Assembly: GCA_038496675.1 (NCBI GenBank)
Contig: CM076653.1
Span: forward strand, 24,919,578-24,983,577
From: Rachycentron canadum
Taxonomy: Eukaryota; Chordata; Actinopteri; Carangiformes; Rachycentridae
Reading direction: 5' to 3'
DNA length: 64,000 nucleotides
Shown one piece after another: positions 36,346 to 49,410 of the stretch. Made by a program: the position numbers and the translations under genes. The notes below the pieces were generated by a model. It ran no database searches. It worked only from the letters and a program-made list of their open reading frames with translations, and was not told the DNA's origin. Each line of letters starts with the position of its first letter. Positions within the stretch are counted from its first letter, which is position 1.

Positions 36346-36489
36346 TTGATCTCTGCCATTAATAACACACAATACTATGAAGCCAATTAAATGTGACACG
36401 CAAAAGTTTTGCTTTGTTTCATCAGGTACAACTTTTTAGAGGGTCTTGAGCTCAATATGTATGCATTAGTAAGCAGGCTTATTATGTTG

Positions 36490-36980
36490 ATTGTCTGCAT
36501 TATATGAATTGTTTTGAATCAATATGTCGGTGTGCTATCTTCCCCAATGAAACCAGTGTTGCGAATTCCTGCACCCTGACATCAAAAATAACCATTCAGA
36601 CACAGATGAAAATTATGCCAGAAGCAGGACTGCAAAAAAACAGCATTTGCATACAAATGCACCATGTGATTTTTGGCAGAGGCAACCAAGAGGAACCATC
36701 ATTTAATGATTGCAGTTTGACATATTGTGTGTTTCTGCGCAACTCTCTAATCCTCAGTATTGTAATTGTTGGAGGCAAACAGGGTTGTCAGAGCATGGAA
36801 AGAGTCTGATTAGCTCTCACCTTACACCAGTCAGCTCTGTTCACAGGCCTTACACAGCGCTTTTAGTATTGCCTTCTCATTAGTTATACAGGAGACTTGG
36901 GGTGCTATCCCTCCATTTAAGCTGGTTATTTAACTCAAGGGAGAGGCCTCCTCTCCTTCGCTGTAACACCATGGCTCCTC
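36490..36980. promoter_or_regulatory. Candidate conserved regulatory block with octamer
   Basis: Contains gcatttgcatacaaatgc (36643-36660), a 7-base inverted repeat around the octamer ATTTGCAT (36645-36652), plus catcatttaatgattgc and ttctcattagttata. Unique sequence; its short open frames on both strands lack known domains. Confidence 0.35.
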
Positions 36981-37364
36981 AAACAACAAAAACAAACAGC
37001 TTGTGAATGAAACAGGATTGACCAATTATCATCACTCAACCAAGTAAGCATACATACATTAACAACCTCAGTCTGAATGAAACTATTTTAAAAACATGTG
37101 AAATGACACACCCCCACATCACACACTTTCTGCTGAATACTTTAAACACTTCTAACCCATTTTGGCTGAAAAGCTGAACATCTGCAATTCTGAGACAAGT
37201 GGGCTAATGCCACCTACTGATGATGGTCATGTGATATGATCGAAAGCTCAACCTATTATATCAAACCTATTGACCGAGATTGTTCTCTCAATTCGATTTA
37301 TCTTGTAAGACATTTATTTGACATCCATCCTGAAAAGAATTGATACAAAAACGTTTCTGGGTTC
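36981..37364. other. Non-coding stretch, nothing recognised
   Basis: Unremarkable AT-rich sequence leading up to a LINE-type tail. Confidence 0.45.
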
Positions 37365-37447
37365 TCGATAATATTGTAAGGTCTTGCCCTTACTCTGTAA
37401 AGTGCTTTGTGATAATATATATTTGGTGCAATATAAATATATAAAAA
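37365..37447 (+). mobile_element. Second LINE/SINE-type 3' tail
   Basis: 'attgtaaggtcttgccctta', 'ctctgtaaagtgctttg' and 'tttggtgcaatataaatata' match the end shared by fish non-LTR elements and paralogous SINEs, also seen at 14329-14360. No coding part precedes it, so it is a severely 5'-truncated copy. Confidence 0.65.
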
Positions 37448-38080
37448 ATAAAGAAGCAAGTAGACTAGGTTTTAGTAGGGAACTATCCCTGTGCGACCAT
37501 ATGCACAACCAGTTGTCAGAATCAATTTTATAAATTGCTGTAAAACACACTAGAAATTAAAATTGCCACTGTTGACCTCTCTAACTTGTGGGGGCTACTG
37601 CAAAGGTCTTTTGTGACTCACCACAGTCATCTGTGCTGTGAAACTCCTCCATGATGAGTGTGCAACTGCTCCCGACTCTCTCGAAGCGCCTCTGCTTGTC
37701 AGCCTAAATGGTCAGGAAATACACAGCAGCTCATAGAGGCCTGGGAACATCCCCTCTGAATGGTCACATTAACGCAGTGAACCCACCGACTCGCATTAGA
37801 TCAGACAGTGGAACTGCATCGCAACTTCTGTAGTTATTTTCGAAAGGGCTGCCATCTCTGTCGTCTCAATGTCTTTATCCACATGAAATAATAATGTCAC
37901 TACAGCAGTGCATAGAATCGAAATATCCAGAGGGCGCAGACAAAGTTGTCATATGGCTAAACAACTCTAACTATGCTACTCACAGCATCGACCAACATGG
38001 AGAAGAGATTACGCCACACCACAGACTGCTAAAGATATAAATCTCATGAAAACAATTCTGCATGTCCGTGTGTGCGTATG

Positions 38081-38084
<4 letters not shown>

Positions 38085-38146
<62 letters not shown>
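38085..38146. repeat. (TG)31 microsatellite
   Basis: Long pure TG run flanked by degenerate TG-rich sequence. Such arrays are often length-variable. The minus-strand frame through it is an artefact. Confidence 0.97.
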
Positions 38147-38147
<1 letters not shown>

Positions 38148-38774
38148 ACGTGAGTATGGGTAAGGATTTGTGCGTGTGTGCGTTTTATTTTCTTTTGAAG
38201 CTGTGATAGATGTTAAATTATACGATTTTGAAAAAAATCTTGGTGTCAGCGATTTCCACCCATTAGAAGGTCTACGACTGTTCAATAATAGATAAGGCTT
38301 AATGGCTTCTTTGCTGCTGCTTCTGGCTGTGTTTGACATGTAGTGAGATAATGAATGTAAAAGAGTACTGGGGACATGAGTCACATGGTTAACATTCTAT
38401 TTTGGTGCTGAAAATTTCCCCCATATTTCCTGGTATCCTCTGACTACCACCTGTCTGCGTCACAGAGTTTTAAGGAGCTCCATCAAATATTTAGTGCACA
38501 AATAATCAATGCTTTAACATCTTAAAGCTCCACAGGATTTTTTTTTATAGATTGTCAGTCATATCTACCAATATTCACAAATGAGTAGGGTGAGCAAATT
38601 TCCTTTATGCATGAAGAGCAGAAGCTTGTGTTCCTTCTTCATTTTATCTGAAAGAAATCCATTTGTCATAATATGATATGCTTTGTCTGTGTTCCTTATG
38701 AAGTTCTTTGTTACAACAGGTAATGCAAGAAAGTTTATTTTATCATCTAGACAAAACACCTTCACTTTTAATAG

Positions 38775-38778
<4 letters not shown>

Positions 38779-38817
<39 letters not shown>
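38779..38817. repeat. (AC)n microsatellite
   Basis: About 19 pure AC units. Confidence 0.97.
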
Positions 38818-38818
<1 letters not shown>

Positions 38819-39079
38819 TTAGATAAGACTGAACTGCTCACATTAAATGATCACACAGTATTTCCACACTGTTTACTGTAAATGCCGCAGTCAAGCACAG
38901 CCCAATAATATAGTGACAGCTTTGCTTGGACATTGAAATGACAGCTCACTCCTGTTATAGTACCCTGACATGAAAAAGTCAGACAAGATGGCTTTTTCAG
39001 GTCCCTGATATTTGATCAGAATTCTGTAAAAATACTATCAAAGTTATTTTTACTGATTTCACACACAGACATACCAGTA

Positions 39080-39105
39080 AGTCATGGCAGTGAGTCATGG
39101 CAGTG
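39080..39105 (+). repeat. Two-copy 13-bp tandem repeat with AP-1-like junction
   Basis: agtcatggcagtg is repeated exactly. The junction creates TGAGTCA (39091-39097), an AP-1 consensus, which arises only because of the duplication. Confidence 0.9.
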
Positions 39106-39738
39106 TGACATTGAGCACAATACTAGTACCCTGGGACCGAAGCAGAATAAAATCATAATTTCATCTGTGCCTTTTCTACTTAGATATGAAAAATATCTTT
39201 GGTTAGAATACTTTTTACTTAGTTTCTGGATCAGTCATATTTTTTTTCCCAACACAAAAGTTCAAGATTGAATTTATACTAACTTGAATGTTCCTCCTGA
39301 TGAATGCACCTCAGGTGGTCAGTCAGTCTTGTGTCCTATAACTCACTTTTAGACACTGATTACTATAGCCCTTAATGCTTCATAGATGTAAAAAATGCAG
39401 GACATAAATGAGACAGAAACTTCAGTGATACAGCTAAATTTAAAATTTTAAAGTAAAACTAGCAAAAATCAAATGACTAAAGTGTGACAAATGTAATGCA
39501 CCTTATCATTAAAAAAAATCTCTAAATCACACACAAGTCATGGATCATAGGGAGGTAGACAGGGTGGATGATGGGAGTGTAGACTTTTAAGACTGGAGTT
39601 CACATCCCAAGACCTGTGTCTAATTTTGTTTGGACAATAAAATCACAATAAAATCTCTGTGTAACAAAATAAACACATTCTGCAGACTTTGTCATCTTTC
39701 TTTAACCTTAACCAAGGACCTACACAGAACCATATAAT

Positions 39739-39832
39739 GGTAAATGGGCTGCACTTATATAACACATTTTACACACTGTAAGCCACATTCACACACAGAT
39801 TTAGAGACACATTCTGTGCATACAGTGCTTTT

Positions 39833-39835
<3 letters not shown>
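39739..39835 (+). repeat. Diverged 'TGGTAAATGG' teleost repeat
   Basis: 'atggtaaatgggctgcactt', 'atataacacattttacacac' and 'ccacattcacacac' match a high-copy fish repeat that typically reads 'ggtaaatggactgcacttat' then 'atagcgcttttc'. It runs directly into the CA array. Confidence 0.6.

Positions 39836-39836
<1 letters not shown>

Positions 39837-39886
<50 letters not shown>
39837..39886. repeat. (CA)25 microsatellite
   Basis: Pure CA run at the edge of the interspersed repeat, so the array may have grown from its CA-rich 'cacattcacacaca' end. Confidence 0.97.
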
Positions 39887-39887
<1 letters not shown>

Positions 39888-41626
39888 CACTACATTCAGA
39901 CATATGAAGAAAATGTGCGATAACAATTCTCAGTATTGTGATGACGATATGATTTGTGATAAATAAATAATAACAATGTATATAAAACTCAATAACATCT
40001 CTCTGGAAATAAATATAAAATGTCATTAACTAAATATTCTTCCTGATATGAAAACACAGATTGAAGCTGAATGAAGAACACAGCCACTGCCAGAATATCA
40101 GTCACTATCATTCATCTCCTCTATACCTCTGCCTCTGATGTTGTCTGCAGGTCACACTGCTAAACAGCTATCAAGCTTGCTCACAACAGTTTACTACTGG
40201 CTTGATGTTGGTGTGCTGCCGCACTTGTATAAAATAAAGCACAGATGGAGAAGTTGAAAATGTGGCTTTTCTACATGTTTAAAGTTAAAAACACCCAGGT
40301 TTGATTGCAGGGGTAGGATCGTTGTGTTGTCAGATCCAGTAAAAAGTTCTCCACCATCACATCTTTGCTGTCAATAAGGACACCAAACTGCAGTACAAGA
40401 TATTAAGCATTGTTTTTTTTTTTTGTTTTGTTTTGTTTTTTTTTGTTAATTTGGCTCAGGCATTGCTCCTTTTTGTTTCAGTCTTTTGCAATATGCTTAT
40501 TTGGGATGCACAATTTTTTGATTTGATTTTTGGGCTCAGAGTCACTTCAGAAATTGATTCTATGCAAGTTATGTTCCACTGTTCCTACAGCAGATGTTTT
40601 GAGCAAATGAAGCCACATTGAAAAGTCCATTCAGAAGAAAAGTTTCAGTGCTGGCAGGCTGGGCAATGAAAACTTTCATTTCCAGCAACACACGGAGGCA
40701 GCACAACCTGTCCAAATGATCCAGTCTGATTTTTTCACGTGTCTGTTTAAAAGCATCACAAATAAATAAACATCAGAAGAGTGAATAATGAATGAAAGGA
40801 GGATTTATGCTTTTTCTTCTTTACCAATTAATGATTTAATTCATAAGGCACTTCAGAGGCTACCAGCAGCTACTGGCAACATATATACTGGAATGTTCAT
40901 CATCATCATAATTACACTTTAAATGTCAATATGGCAACTTTGGTCATATCATTTGTTTTTATTATGCCTCTTGCATGACATACATGTTAGTGATGATGAT
41001 TTATCAGTCAGCACTACTTCAACCTTTAATTTTTCTCTAGCAAGCATAGATGAAATATTCCATCATTTTCAAGAAAGACAAACTGTCAAGATTTACTTGG
41101 ATCTGTCGCATCTGAATTTACATTTTCTAAATGTGTTATTTCCACTTTTATCTGGACATTGATATGAGGTCTGTAGTTGATTGATTTCACTGCTGGTGCC
41201 TACTATCTGTGTGTACATGTGATAAGACAGATTGTTAAACATGGCTGCCATTAGTCAGGAGGAATGTGCTGAAATGGAGGTGAGGCAGTATGAACAGCTC
41301 TCTGTTAATGGGTCCTTCCCTGTGGGTTTGGTGTGCGCTGAAGCAGCAAGATAGCCACTGACCCTCCAGTGCTGGTAGAACACTGCTCCAAGAAAATTAA
41401 AGGCAGATTATTGATGAACAGCTCCGTCAACTGTCAGCTCATCCAGTGTGACAGTGGTTGCATTCTTTATTAAACTTTAGTTTTGTTTGTTATAGTTTTT
41501 TGGGTTGTTTTATCATAGACTGGCAAACGCAGAGACGAACCACTCAGAGGCAACACAAGAGCCCTTCATAACATAATAATATACATAATACATAATATGT
41601 CTGCTGAAACAGTATAACATAAAGTC
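39887..41626. other. Non-coding stretch
   Basis: No gene supported. A (TTTTG)n-like tract lies near 40411-40445. The rest is AT-rich unique DNA. Confidence 0.45.
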
Positions 41627-41646
41627 TTTTTTTTTTTTTTTTTTTT
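41627..41646. repeat. Poly-T run (20 T)
   Basis: Uninterrupted T20; no linked retroposon recognised. Confidence 0.9.
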
Positions 41647-42544
41647 GCAAAATCTTTGCAATACAATTGTCTTCATCAATTTAACAAAGTTTTTCAAAGA
41701 AGAGTGTCCAAACATCAGGAAACTAATTTCTTGCACTGATGACAAAAAGTATGTTGAAAGATAAATCTCACTATTTTCCAACAGAACCTAATTTTCCCAG
41801 TTTCGTTTACATCATAACAATCCATTTTGTTCAAATCAGTGTTTCACAGCTCAGAGAGATGCTCTCTAGCACACACGACACAAGCAAAGCAAGCTAAAGT
41901 AGCAGCATCCAAAAAGGTGATTAAAACCAGCAGTGACACACAGAGATTGCATTAACACATCTTTAAATATCAGCAATCCAACAGTTAGCATGACATTTCA
42001 TTGACAGTGGTCTGATACCCACCTCACACATTTCACTGTGCCAGCTGTCAGTTATGCATTATCACATCAGACAAATCAGTCAAATCAGAGGGTGCCAAGT
42101 AAAATTGTTCTGTTCTTTCATGTGTTAGCTTGAATGTAAAAATTAATGTCGATCTTAAAAGCTTTTGGACTGTTCATCGTGGATGCGATGCATTGTGACA
42201 GTCTTACACAATTTGTGCAAATTGTGATGCTTTTCAGAGACATCAGTGCCTGCAGAAGATCTCACAATGCTACTTGTAATTATCATTAGGAAGTTGATGT
42301 GAAATGTTTTTCCCAGTTGGCAGCTGACATGAGAACATTTGATTTGACACGATTGCTGGTGCTACACAAAAGCATCTAACTCACAGCATATTCTTCACTG
42401 GACAGTAACTACTTACATATTATTCCATTAATGATCAAAAGCAGTGCATAATCTTTTAAAGCAATTTTTATAAGCATTATTATCACCATGGTGCAATGAA
42501 CAATGGTGTCAACTGTGCACATTGATCACTTTCATCCATACTGA

Positions 42545-42955
42545 AATATCTTGAGATAGATTGTCATTAATTTTTCTGGTTAAAATGTATCAATACTGAA
42601 AGATAAATCCTAATGACTTTAATGACCCATATTTGTCATCTAGCGCCACCAGGAGCTTCACATTTCTGATTTTGAGTGAACACTATAATAACTATTGGAT
42701 GGATTACCATGAAATTTGGTTACTGATGTTTATGACCAACTCAGGATGAATTATAATCACTTTGATGATCCATTACCTTTTCCTTTGCATCATCAGGTCA
42801 GAATTTCAGTTTGACTAATATTTTGGCTTAGGATCAAATATCTAACTAAAGATTGTCTAAAGACTAAAAACACTGTTAAACAACTTGTTAGCATTTTTAT
42901 AGCATACATGTTGGCAAGCTGATGTTAGCATTTAAGTTTTATGTTATCTATACCT
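42545..42955 (+). repeat. High-copy teleost interspersed repeat ('TTGGATGGATT' type)
   Basis: Strong match in order to a repeat I know from many fish genomes: 'catctagcgcca', 'ctattggatggattaccatg' then 'aaatttggt', 'ctcaggatgaattataatca', 'ctttgatgatccatta', 'catcaggtcagaatttcag', 'ttagcatttttatagcatac', 'gcaagctgatgttagcattt'. The copy is diverged and has small deletions. Probably a non-autonomous element; its class is not clear from the sequence. Confidence 0.8.
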
Positions 42956-43684
42956 TGCTATGGAGGCAAACACAACCTCTAATGGGAGAAATGATCTCCA
43001 GGTGCTATGAAGCTGAAAGGAATTACCATGAAAATGGTAAGACGCGGTTATAGTTAGTGTACACTCCCGTCAATTATTTTAGACACGGGTCACCTGTGCA
43101 AAAGCGGGAGGGGAGTGCAAAGGGGAAATTACTGGAGGAGAAAGCTATTTAAAAATATTGGAAAGTATAAAAAAAAAAAAAATTAAAAGCTGCAACTATT
43201 GCCAAGTAGCCCGGTGCGCTGACAGTCTCTGGACGCTCCACCGACAGCTGAACATGTCTGATAAGAAGTGAGCCAAGGAACAGTGGCAGAAAGAGAGGTA
43301 CCAAGACTTAAAAGAGATGAGGGGAAGAGACAGGGAGGGAGGAGTAAGTCGATGTAGCATGATGCTGCTTCTTTGATAGAACAAGATTTTATTCAGTATT
43401 AACTTGAATACACACTCAGACCACTGTGTCTAAACAAGAACTTTGACTAAGATGTAATATTGTTTTTATGCCCAGAGGAATAATTTACATCAGAAATGTG
43501 GAAAAATTTGTTGCGGATGTCTTCTTAATTTAATCAACTTAATGAAAATGAAAATATGTTTTGACCCCAAAGACCTTCACAGAGCAAAAGGTTGAAGAAG
43601 ATTGTATATTCAAAAAATATATTCATTCCATATAAAATTGAAAAATAATCTGTAATTTGCAATTTCTAGAAACTAAACCGTGCT
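42956..43684. other. Non-coding stretch, nothing recognised
   Basis: Unique sequence with a short A run near 43169. A minus-strand frame at 43196-43384 shows no domain. Confidence 0.4.
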
Positions 43685-43800
43685 GTGTGGTATAATTATC
43701 CTGTCTATTTTTAGCATAAATTGTCCTAATGGGAGCCCAATTGTTATGTCAGTTAGAGCCTTTGCTCATTACAGTCCCTGCACTTGTACTTACATCCAAT
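43685..43800. promoter_or_regulatory. Candidate conserved regulatory patch
   Basis: tataattatcctgtc, ttagcataaattgtcctaat and ggagcccaattgttatg lie in a compact unique segment. Homeodomain-like and SOX-like (attgtt) words are close together. By-eye inference. Confidence 0.3.
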
Positions 43801-45619
43801 TCTGCCATCAGGGTTTTAAAAGAGATCACATTATTCCCTGCTGACTTGTTAGCTACAGAATTAATTGCAAAATTTTAAAATTCATACATTTCTAGTACTC
43901 ACCTTAACACAACCTTTAACCCTGTATGACTGAGAGCAGCCTATTGCCACAACTCTATATTTTAATTACATTAATAAAAAGGGGATGATGGCTATTATTA
44001 GTATTGTAATTTCATTACTGTTCTATAGACAAAAAAAAAACAAAACTCTGCTATTGTTTCATTCTGCCAGGTCCAATCAGAAGTCAGGAAATATACAACA
44101 TCCACAAAGTAGGTCCACAGGCCTTCAGTGTGGCTGTGAAGATTCCAAGTCAAATTAATTACTTTTTTCCCCCTTTACTCCCAATATTCAAGTTTGTGGA
44201 GGTCCACTCACCATCCAATCCCCCAACCCTGCCCCAAAATCCTCTATAGCTGAATAAACAAAAGAGTTCTTATTTTAATCAAATTCAGCGAATGAAAGGG
44301 TAAAACCTTGTGGGTCAGTGAAAATTAATATTTTCTTACGTACCTCTTCACAGAAATAGTTTTGAACAAAGGTGGCTTGCATTATCAAGCTGAACAGCCA
44401 ACCAGTACCACCTTTTGGGCTGACAAAGCAGGCTTACAATAACAACTCCAGTACTGAAATAAACAAGTGCAGAAAGAGTATTCACATCTATGGCAGAGCA
44501 GATGATGTTGTTCATGTCTGACTGAGGGTGTTTTGATCCTCATTCTTCCTGAACTGCTTGTTTTTATTAACCATATCCTCTGCAAGCTATTTTCACAGCT
44601 GCACAGTTTTCTTCCTGTCTCCTATGTTTTCCTGCTGCACTGTGGCCAGCTGACATGGAAGAGTGAGCAGTCTCAATGAAATTACCTTGGATAGGGTCCA
44701 TACAGAAAGAAAATATATAATATATATTTTTGTCTATGAGAACAAAGGATGTTTTCACAATTTAGTTTGCATTAGATATCAATCAGAGAGAAAGATAGAT
44801 TCTAATGTTAATATAGGTTAATTTTCAATTGTTCAAACCTGTTTCTAAAAATCGGCTGATCACCGCGCAGCCATGGTTATCTCTCAGTCTTTTCTTGTAC
44901 CTGCCAATATCCTGTCTCCTGCTGCATTGTAAACTGCACAGTGCCCAGTGCACACTCAGGAATCCATGCTCATCAACCTTGTCCAGCTTATTCCTTTTCA
45001 TCTATTGTCTACCTAAAAAAAAACAAAAAAACAATGTTTCTTCTGACAGCACAGCTTGTCACTAGGACCAACAGAGAGGGAACAGATGACTAACTAGTCA
45101 GCTGGGTGTCACAAGGCCATTTATGTACCACTTTGGACCCATACATGTCAGCAAAAAGTGGAAGTTTGTAAGTCAACAATATTATATATATTATATTACA
45201 GTGAGTTAACATTGTTTTTCTTTCTCAGTGTTATGATCTCACCACAAAGATGACACAGGTTTTGCAGGCTACCAAACTCTCATAATGAGATCTTCCTTCC
45301 TTCATTGTTTGCTGTTTAGCTGGTGAGCAAAAAATAAGTGAAACGCCAGAATGTGAGCATAAAGCAGGACAAAGCTTTGCCTGCAAGATCTGTAGTGGTG
45401 GTCAGTAATTTGCAGTGTTCTGCTTTGATCATGTAGTTTGTTCATTTAACAATGATGCTGTACTAAGTAGTTTTTCAGACTATTATCCTTTAGATAATGA
45501 ATTTCTCAAGGCAGCAGCAGTATGGAGAGCATGCTTCTGTAGAGCACTGTTAAGGCCAGATTTACATTAGAAAACACAGCATATAAAATACACTAGTGCT
45601 ACACATCCTGCTAGTGCAA
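43801..45619. other. Non-coding stretch, nothing recognised
   Basis: No gene or named repeat. The short frames lack domains. Confidence 0.4.
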
Positions 45620-45735
45620 CCACTAGTTAGCTTTGAATAAAGACTGGAAACAGGGAGAAACAGTCTGGGTCTGTCCAGAGCTACCAAAGACTTAACTAAA
45701 ATGACAAACTACTTGTTTAAACTAAGATTCTGCTA
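45620..45735 (+). repeat. Diverged teleost repeat ('AAAGACTGGAAACAGGG' type)
   Basis: 'ataaagactggaaacaggga' then 'gaaacag', and 'ctgggtctgtccagagctac' then 'caaag' match a high-copy fish repeat in order. The copy at 56310-56480 appears to be the same family. Confidence 0.7.
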
Positions 45736-46771
45736 AAATAAACAGCTAACTTGACAAGTCTAGCTACCTCTGCCTTTGAAGGCAGGGACTATGAGCTTCC
45801 CTTCACCAAAAAATCTGAAATCTCATACTTGTTTCCAGGTTCTCTTTTCATTAAAATCTCACTTACACTTGTAAACATTCATTTCCCATTATGTATCTGA
45901 TATGATCTATCCAAAAAAATGTTTTTTTTTAATGAGATCCTCAAAAATCTTGGATGGTGTTCCAGGGGACAAATTATGAGACTTGGGCCTGTGGTCTATA
46001 ATGTAGAACTATACTGTGTCTTTTTTCACTTGATGGGCCTCTTATTTTATTTTGCCCTTGTGCATGACATTTATTTGTCTTCCACACAATGAAATCAAGA
46101 GGGAACATTAGTCAGGCAATGTTCATGATACCGTTAAACATGATGTCTCAGGTGCAGGAGTATTTCAAGCCCCAAAGGTCTGATTTTGATGAAATTTTGC
46201 CAGATGATGTATTCTGGCATTGCTGAAGAGTGGTTTAATGGGGGCATTAAAATTTGGATTTTGAGGGGGCCTTTCAATATACTTGGCACTGCCTATTACT
46301 CTCTACAAATCCAATCTCAAAAGATTAATTTCAAATAGATTGTCTTAATAAATATGTGTTTTAGATAATTTTTGATATTGTAAAAAATGATACCCTGAGA
46401 TATCCAACCAAGTTGTATGTCACAATTTATAACAGCACAAATAAGATCATTTTGATAAAACCTACAGGTCAGTCAGTCAAGGTGAAACTGCAGAAAATAA
46501 TGTATGTTTGCTAAAATCACCTCAGCATAGCCTGTTTGGAATCAACATGTGCTACCACATGTGACAACAAGTGTTTGCCTTTGCAACTGCCACCATATGA
46601 GTGGAAGCACTGAGATGTGAAAATGATGAATAATAAATAGGATTAATTATTTCTCACCCATACCACCTAGGGAAAATCCCCATATGGAGTTTCCAGTCAA
46701 TGAATTAAATTCACAGATGTTTCAGCATCTGTTTGATCCTTTTGGCATTTGCCAAGGCAGGATACATCACC
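45736..46771. other. Non-coding stretch
   Basis: No gene. 'ggtctgattttgatgaaatt' near 46178 recalls another fish repeat, but the match is too short to call. Confidence 0.4.
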
Positions 46772-46785
46772 GGGGGGGGGGGGGG
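46772..46785. repeat. G14 run
   Basis: Uninterrupted run of 14 G, rare in an AT-rich genome and a likely sequencing or assembly weak point. Confidence 0.9.
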
Positions 46786-47169
46786 TGGCATACATGCTCT
46801 TTCCTCCTGTTTTTGCGTGCACAATTAGGCACTTCAAAGGTCTGGCATTTAGTTTACACATAAGTAAAATAAATGGCTGACAGGCCCACCTTGAGCTTGC
46901 TGCGGCTGGGAAGTCATACTGAAGTATACTGATTGGTTAACAGGCATTGTCACTCAAATAGCAGGTTTTTTTTTACCTCCTGGTTTAATGTTATTTCAAT
47001 GTTTGTTTACAAGGAAAGATCAGGTGGGCCAATGAGTGAGGTCCCGACCAATGGAAGAGCAGGAAGGAAATGTAGATGCAAATTTGTAAGCTCGACAGGT
47101 TCATGTATGAGGATTATGAAGCAGCATATTTAGTAATATTTTGACATAAAATCGGTAGTGGAGAAGTGG

Positions 47170-47402
47170 ATTATGCCACAGGATTGGGCTGAGAAGTTTT
47201 TATGGATGTTTTATTTCCACCATGAAAACTAGCCCTATTGGAATCCATTGCAGCTGCTGTGAATTTAAGCTGACTACAGACTCAATTCTTCATGAAGGAG
47301 CAAGCTGTAAATTTTTTACAGCCTTTTTAGACCCTTTGTAGTCTACAGGGGGTAAGTGTTTCATACTCTAAAGACAGATTTTGGGTGAAGTATCACTTTA
47401 AT
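47170..47402 (+). repeat. Possible interspersed repeat ending 'GGGTGAAGTATCACTTTAA'
   Basis: The end 'gacagattttgggtgaagta' then 'tcactttaa' resembles 'tttgggtgaactatcccttt' then 'aa', a common terminus of fish DNA-transposon derivatives. The body upstream is not recognised, so the left boundary is a guess. Confidence 0.4.
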
Positions 47403-49120
47403 GTAAAATAAAATAGTGTTACTTCAATCATTCAACTAACACAGGCATACACAAACAAATAGATACACATTTGAGTTGTGTATTACAGAATAATTCACAT
47501 TCATGCAAACGTGTCTGAAAAGGTTCAAAGCGACTCAAACAAACCTCTCCATCTTCCTGGCTCACAAACAGAAAGAGAGGCTGTGTCAGTAGAAAAGGAA
47601 GTAAAATCCCAACAAAATGGAACGTGCAAAATTTGAGGATTCAGTGCATGACTGCTCAGTTGTACGGTGGATTCAGCATTTCCGACATGCCACGCAGAAC
47701 TGACAGATGAAGGTACAAAAGACAAGAATGGCACAATACAATGCTTTAAAGCAACACAAATTGTTTCCTTTCTTGTCTCGCTTTGGCTATGAGATACCTC
47801 ACAGCAATAACAAAACTGTGAGTGCAGTTTGAGAACAGCACAATCAGCAACCAGATTTAGTTACAACTCCTACAGAAACTGCAGCCCCATTTAAGAAATT
47901 AATTTAAATTAGTTTTGTCTTTGCTGTATTTTTTACATCGTGTAAATTAATGCATTGCTAGTGTCACTGTGAAAAACACAGGCAGTTAAAATTTATATAT
48001 GCATCCTAAATAGCCCAATATTCAGTATGCTATTATATACCCCCTGAATCTTTGTTATAATCATTGTCTTGAGAAACTTCTGATGATATGGCACAAAGAC
48101 CTGGATTAGAAAGTAATCCTTCTCCCCATCACATCATATAGACATATCAAACAATTTTCTCACACCATAGTTACATGTTGCACTCAGCAGACCATGACTT
48201 CCTTTAGGCTTCGCAAAAATAAATTCTTCATCACTTCAAAGGCAGTTCGCCACAGCAAGAGCAGCACTTTGCAACAGTTGTAGCCTGCCAGCATCAACAC
48301 GTTCAGTTAGAGGCTTACTCACACCCCATGGTGATTCACTGAAGAAAATTCTAAGCCTTTTGAACAGTTTTGCCCCTTGTGACTATTAAATACAAGACAG
48401 TTAAAGTGACTGGCAAGAGGTTGAACAATGTGCATGTCTGTTTGTTGACATGCACACTTATTGCATATGTTTATTTGATCAAATTCATACTGTGGATTTC
48501 ACAAAAACCAGTAAGAATTCCCTATACCAGCCTCATTTGAGTTTTTCAACAGAATATTTGTTAGTATGCATCAGAAAGCTGTGGTTAGATGCAGAATTAT
48601 AATTACATAAAACGACTTTTCTGTTATTTCATTCGGTTCAGTCAATATTTTGCCAAAATCAATAAACTTCTTTAGATGCAAAAAAGCCAGAGAGCCAAGT
48701 CTGTGAACTCTAATCAGAGGACTTAGGTTGACACTGGGAAGACTACAAAGGTAACATTTTTAAGATTTTAAATAGAAATATGCAGTAAATTCCATTGCAG
48801 TGTTGGTTGTAATGGACTTGACAGTGGCAGTTTTCACACCAACAATTTTTCTCTGCATGTTTGCTTTTTCCACTTGTCCACAATTGTAGAAATGACATAT
48901 GCTTTCCATTCTACTGTGGACTTACCCTCTAATCTATGATGATGAAAATGTATGTTTACTCTTTTATCAGTTGAGAGGTCCTTGAAAATACAAGCTAGCC
49001 AAAATGCATATCTTTAGCCTTGGAAAAATGTGTCTTTTTCAGCTCGTCTCTGCAGCACTTCTCCAATCTATGTGGACGTGTACCTGTTCATTTGAGTGCG
49101 TTTGACATTGTTCTTTGTAG
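47403..49120. other. Non-coding stretch, nothing recognised
   Basis: AT-rich unique DNA with no gene or classifiable repeat. Confidence 0.45.
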
Positions 49121-49205
49121 CATCTTAATGCCATTGTGAGGAAAGGGCCACTTTGTTTTCATCTTCACAAAGCCATCTGTTCAAACACCCACAGCTATTC
49201 GCCAG
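49121..49205 (+). other. Exon-like 85-base segment
   Basis: Follows 'ttgttctttgtag' and ends at a strong donor, cgccaggtaaga. One frame is open (HLNAIVRKGPLCFHLHKAIC...). The peptide is unrecognised and the pyrimidine tract is modest. Candidate only. Confidence 0.15.
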
Positions 49206-49373
49206 GTAAGATCTGTTTTTGTTCCTATGGTCTTTTTTTTTTATTTTTTTATTTTTTTTTACAGTGTATGCAGTTTTCAAAGTGTGGCATATTTACCACT
49301 CGGAATTCTGAATCATGTTTGTATTTAGTAATTATTCATGGCTGGTAACAGATAGTTTTATCATCTGAAATGA

Positions 49374-49410
49374 CAGCTGTTACTAGCAGATTTTATCAGC
49401 TGTTACTAGC
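49374..49410 (+). repeat. Direct repeat of cagctgttactagc
   Basis: The 14-base unit occurs at 49374-49387 and 49397-49410, a 23-base period. Related strings near 10537 and 62575 suggest a common 'ctagc/gttagc'-rich fish repeat. Confidence 0.8.

Noticed and set aside
37980..38384. 134-codon minus-strand frame
   Set aside because: Its centre is a (TH)n repeat from the TG array; an artefact of the microsatellite.
42645..42660. CTCF-like word (gcgccaccagg)
   Set aside because: It lies within a high-copy interspersed repeat and the core differs from the consensus.
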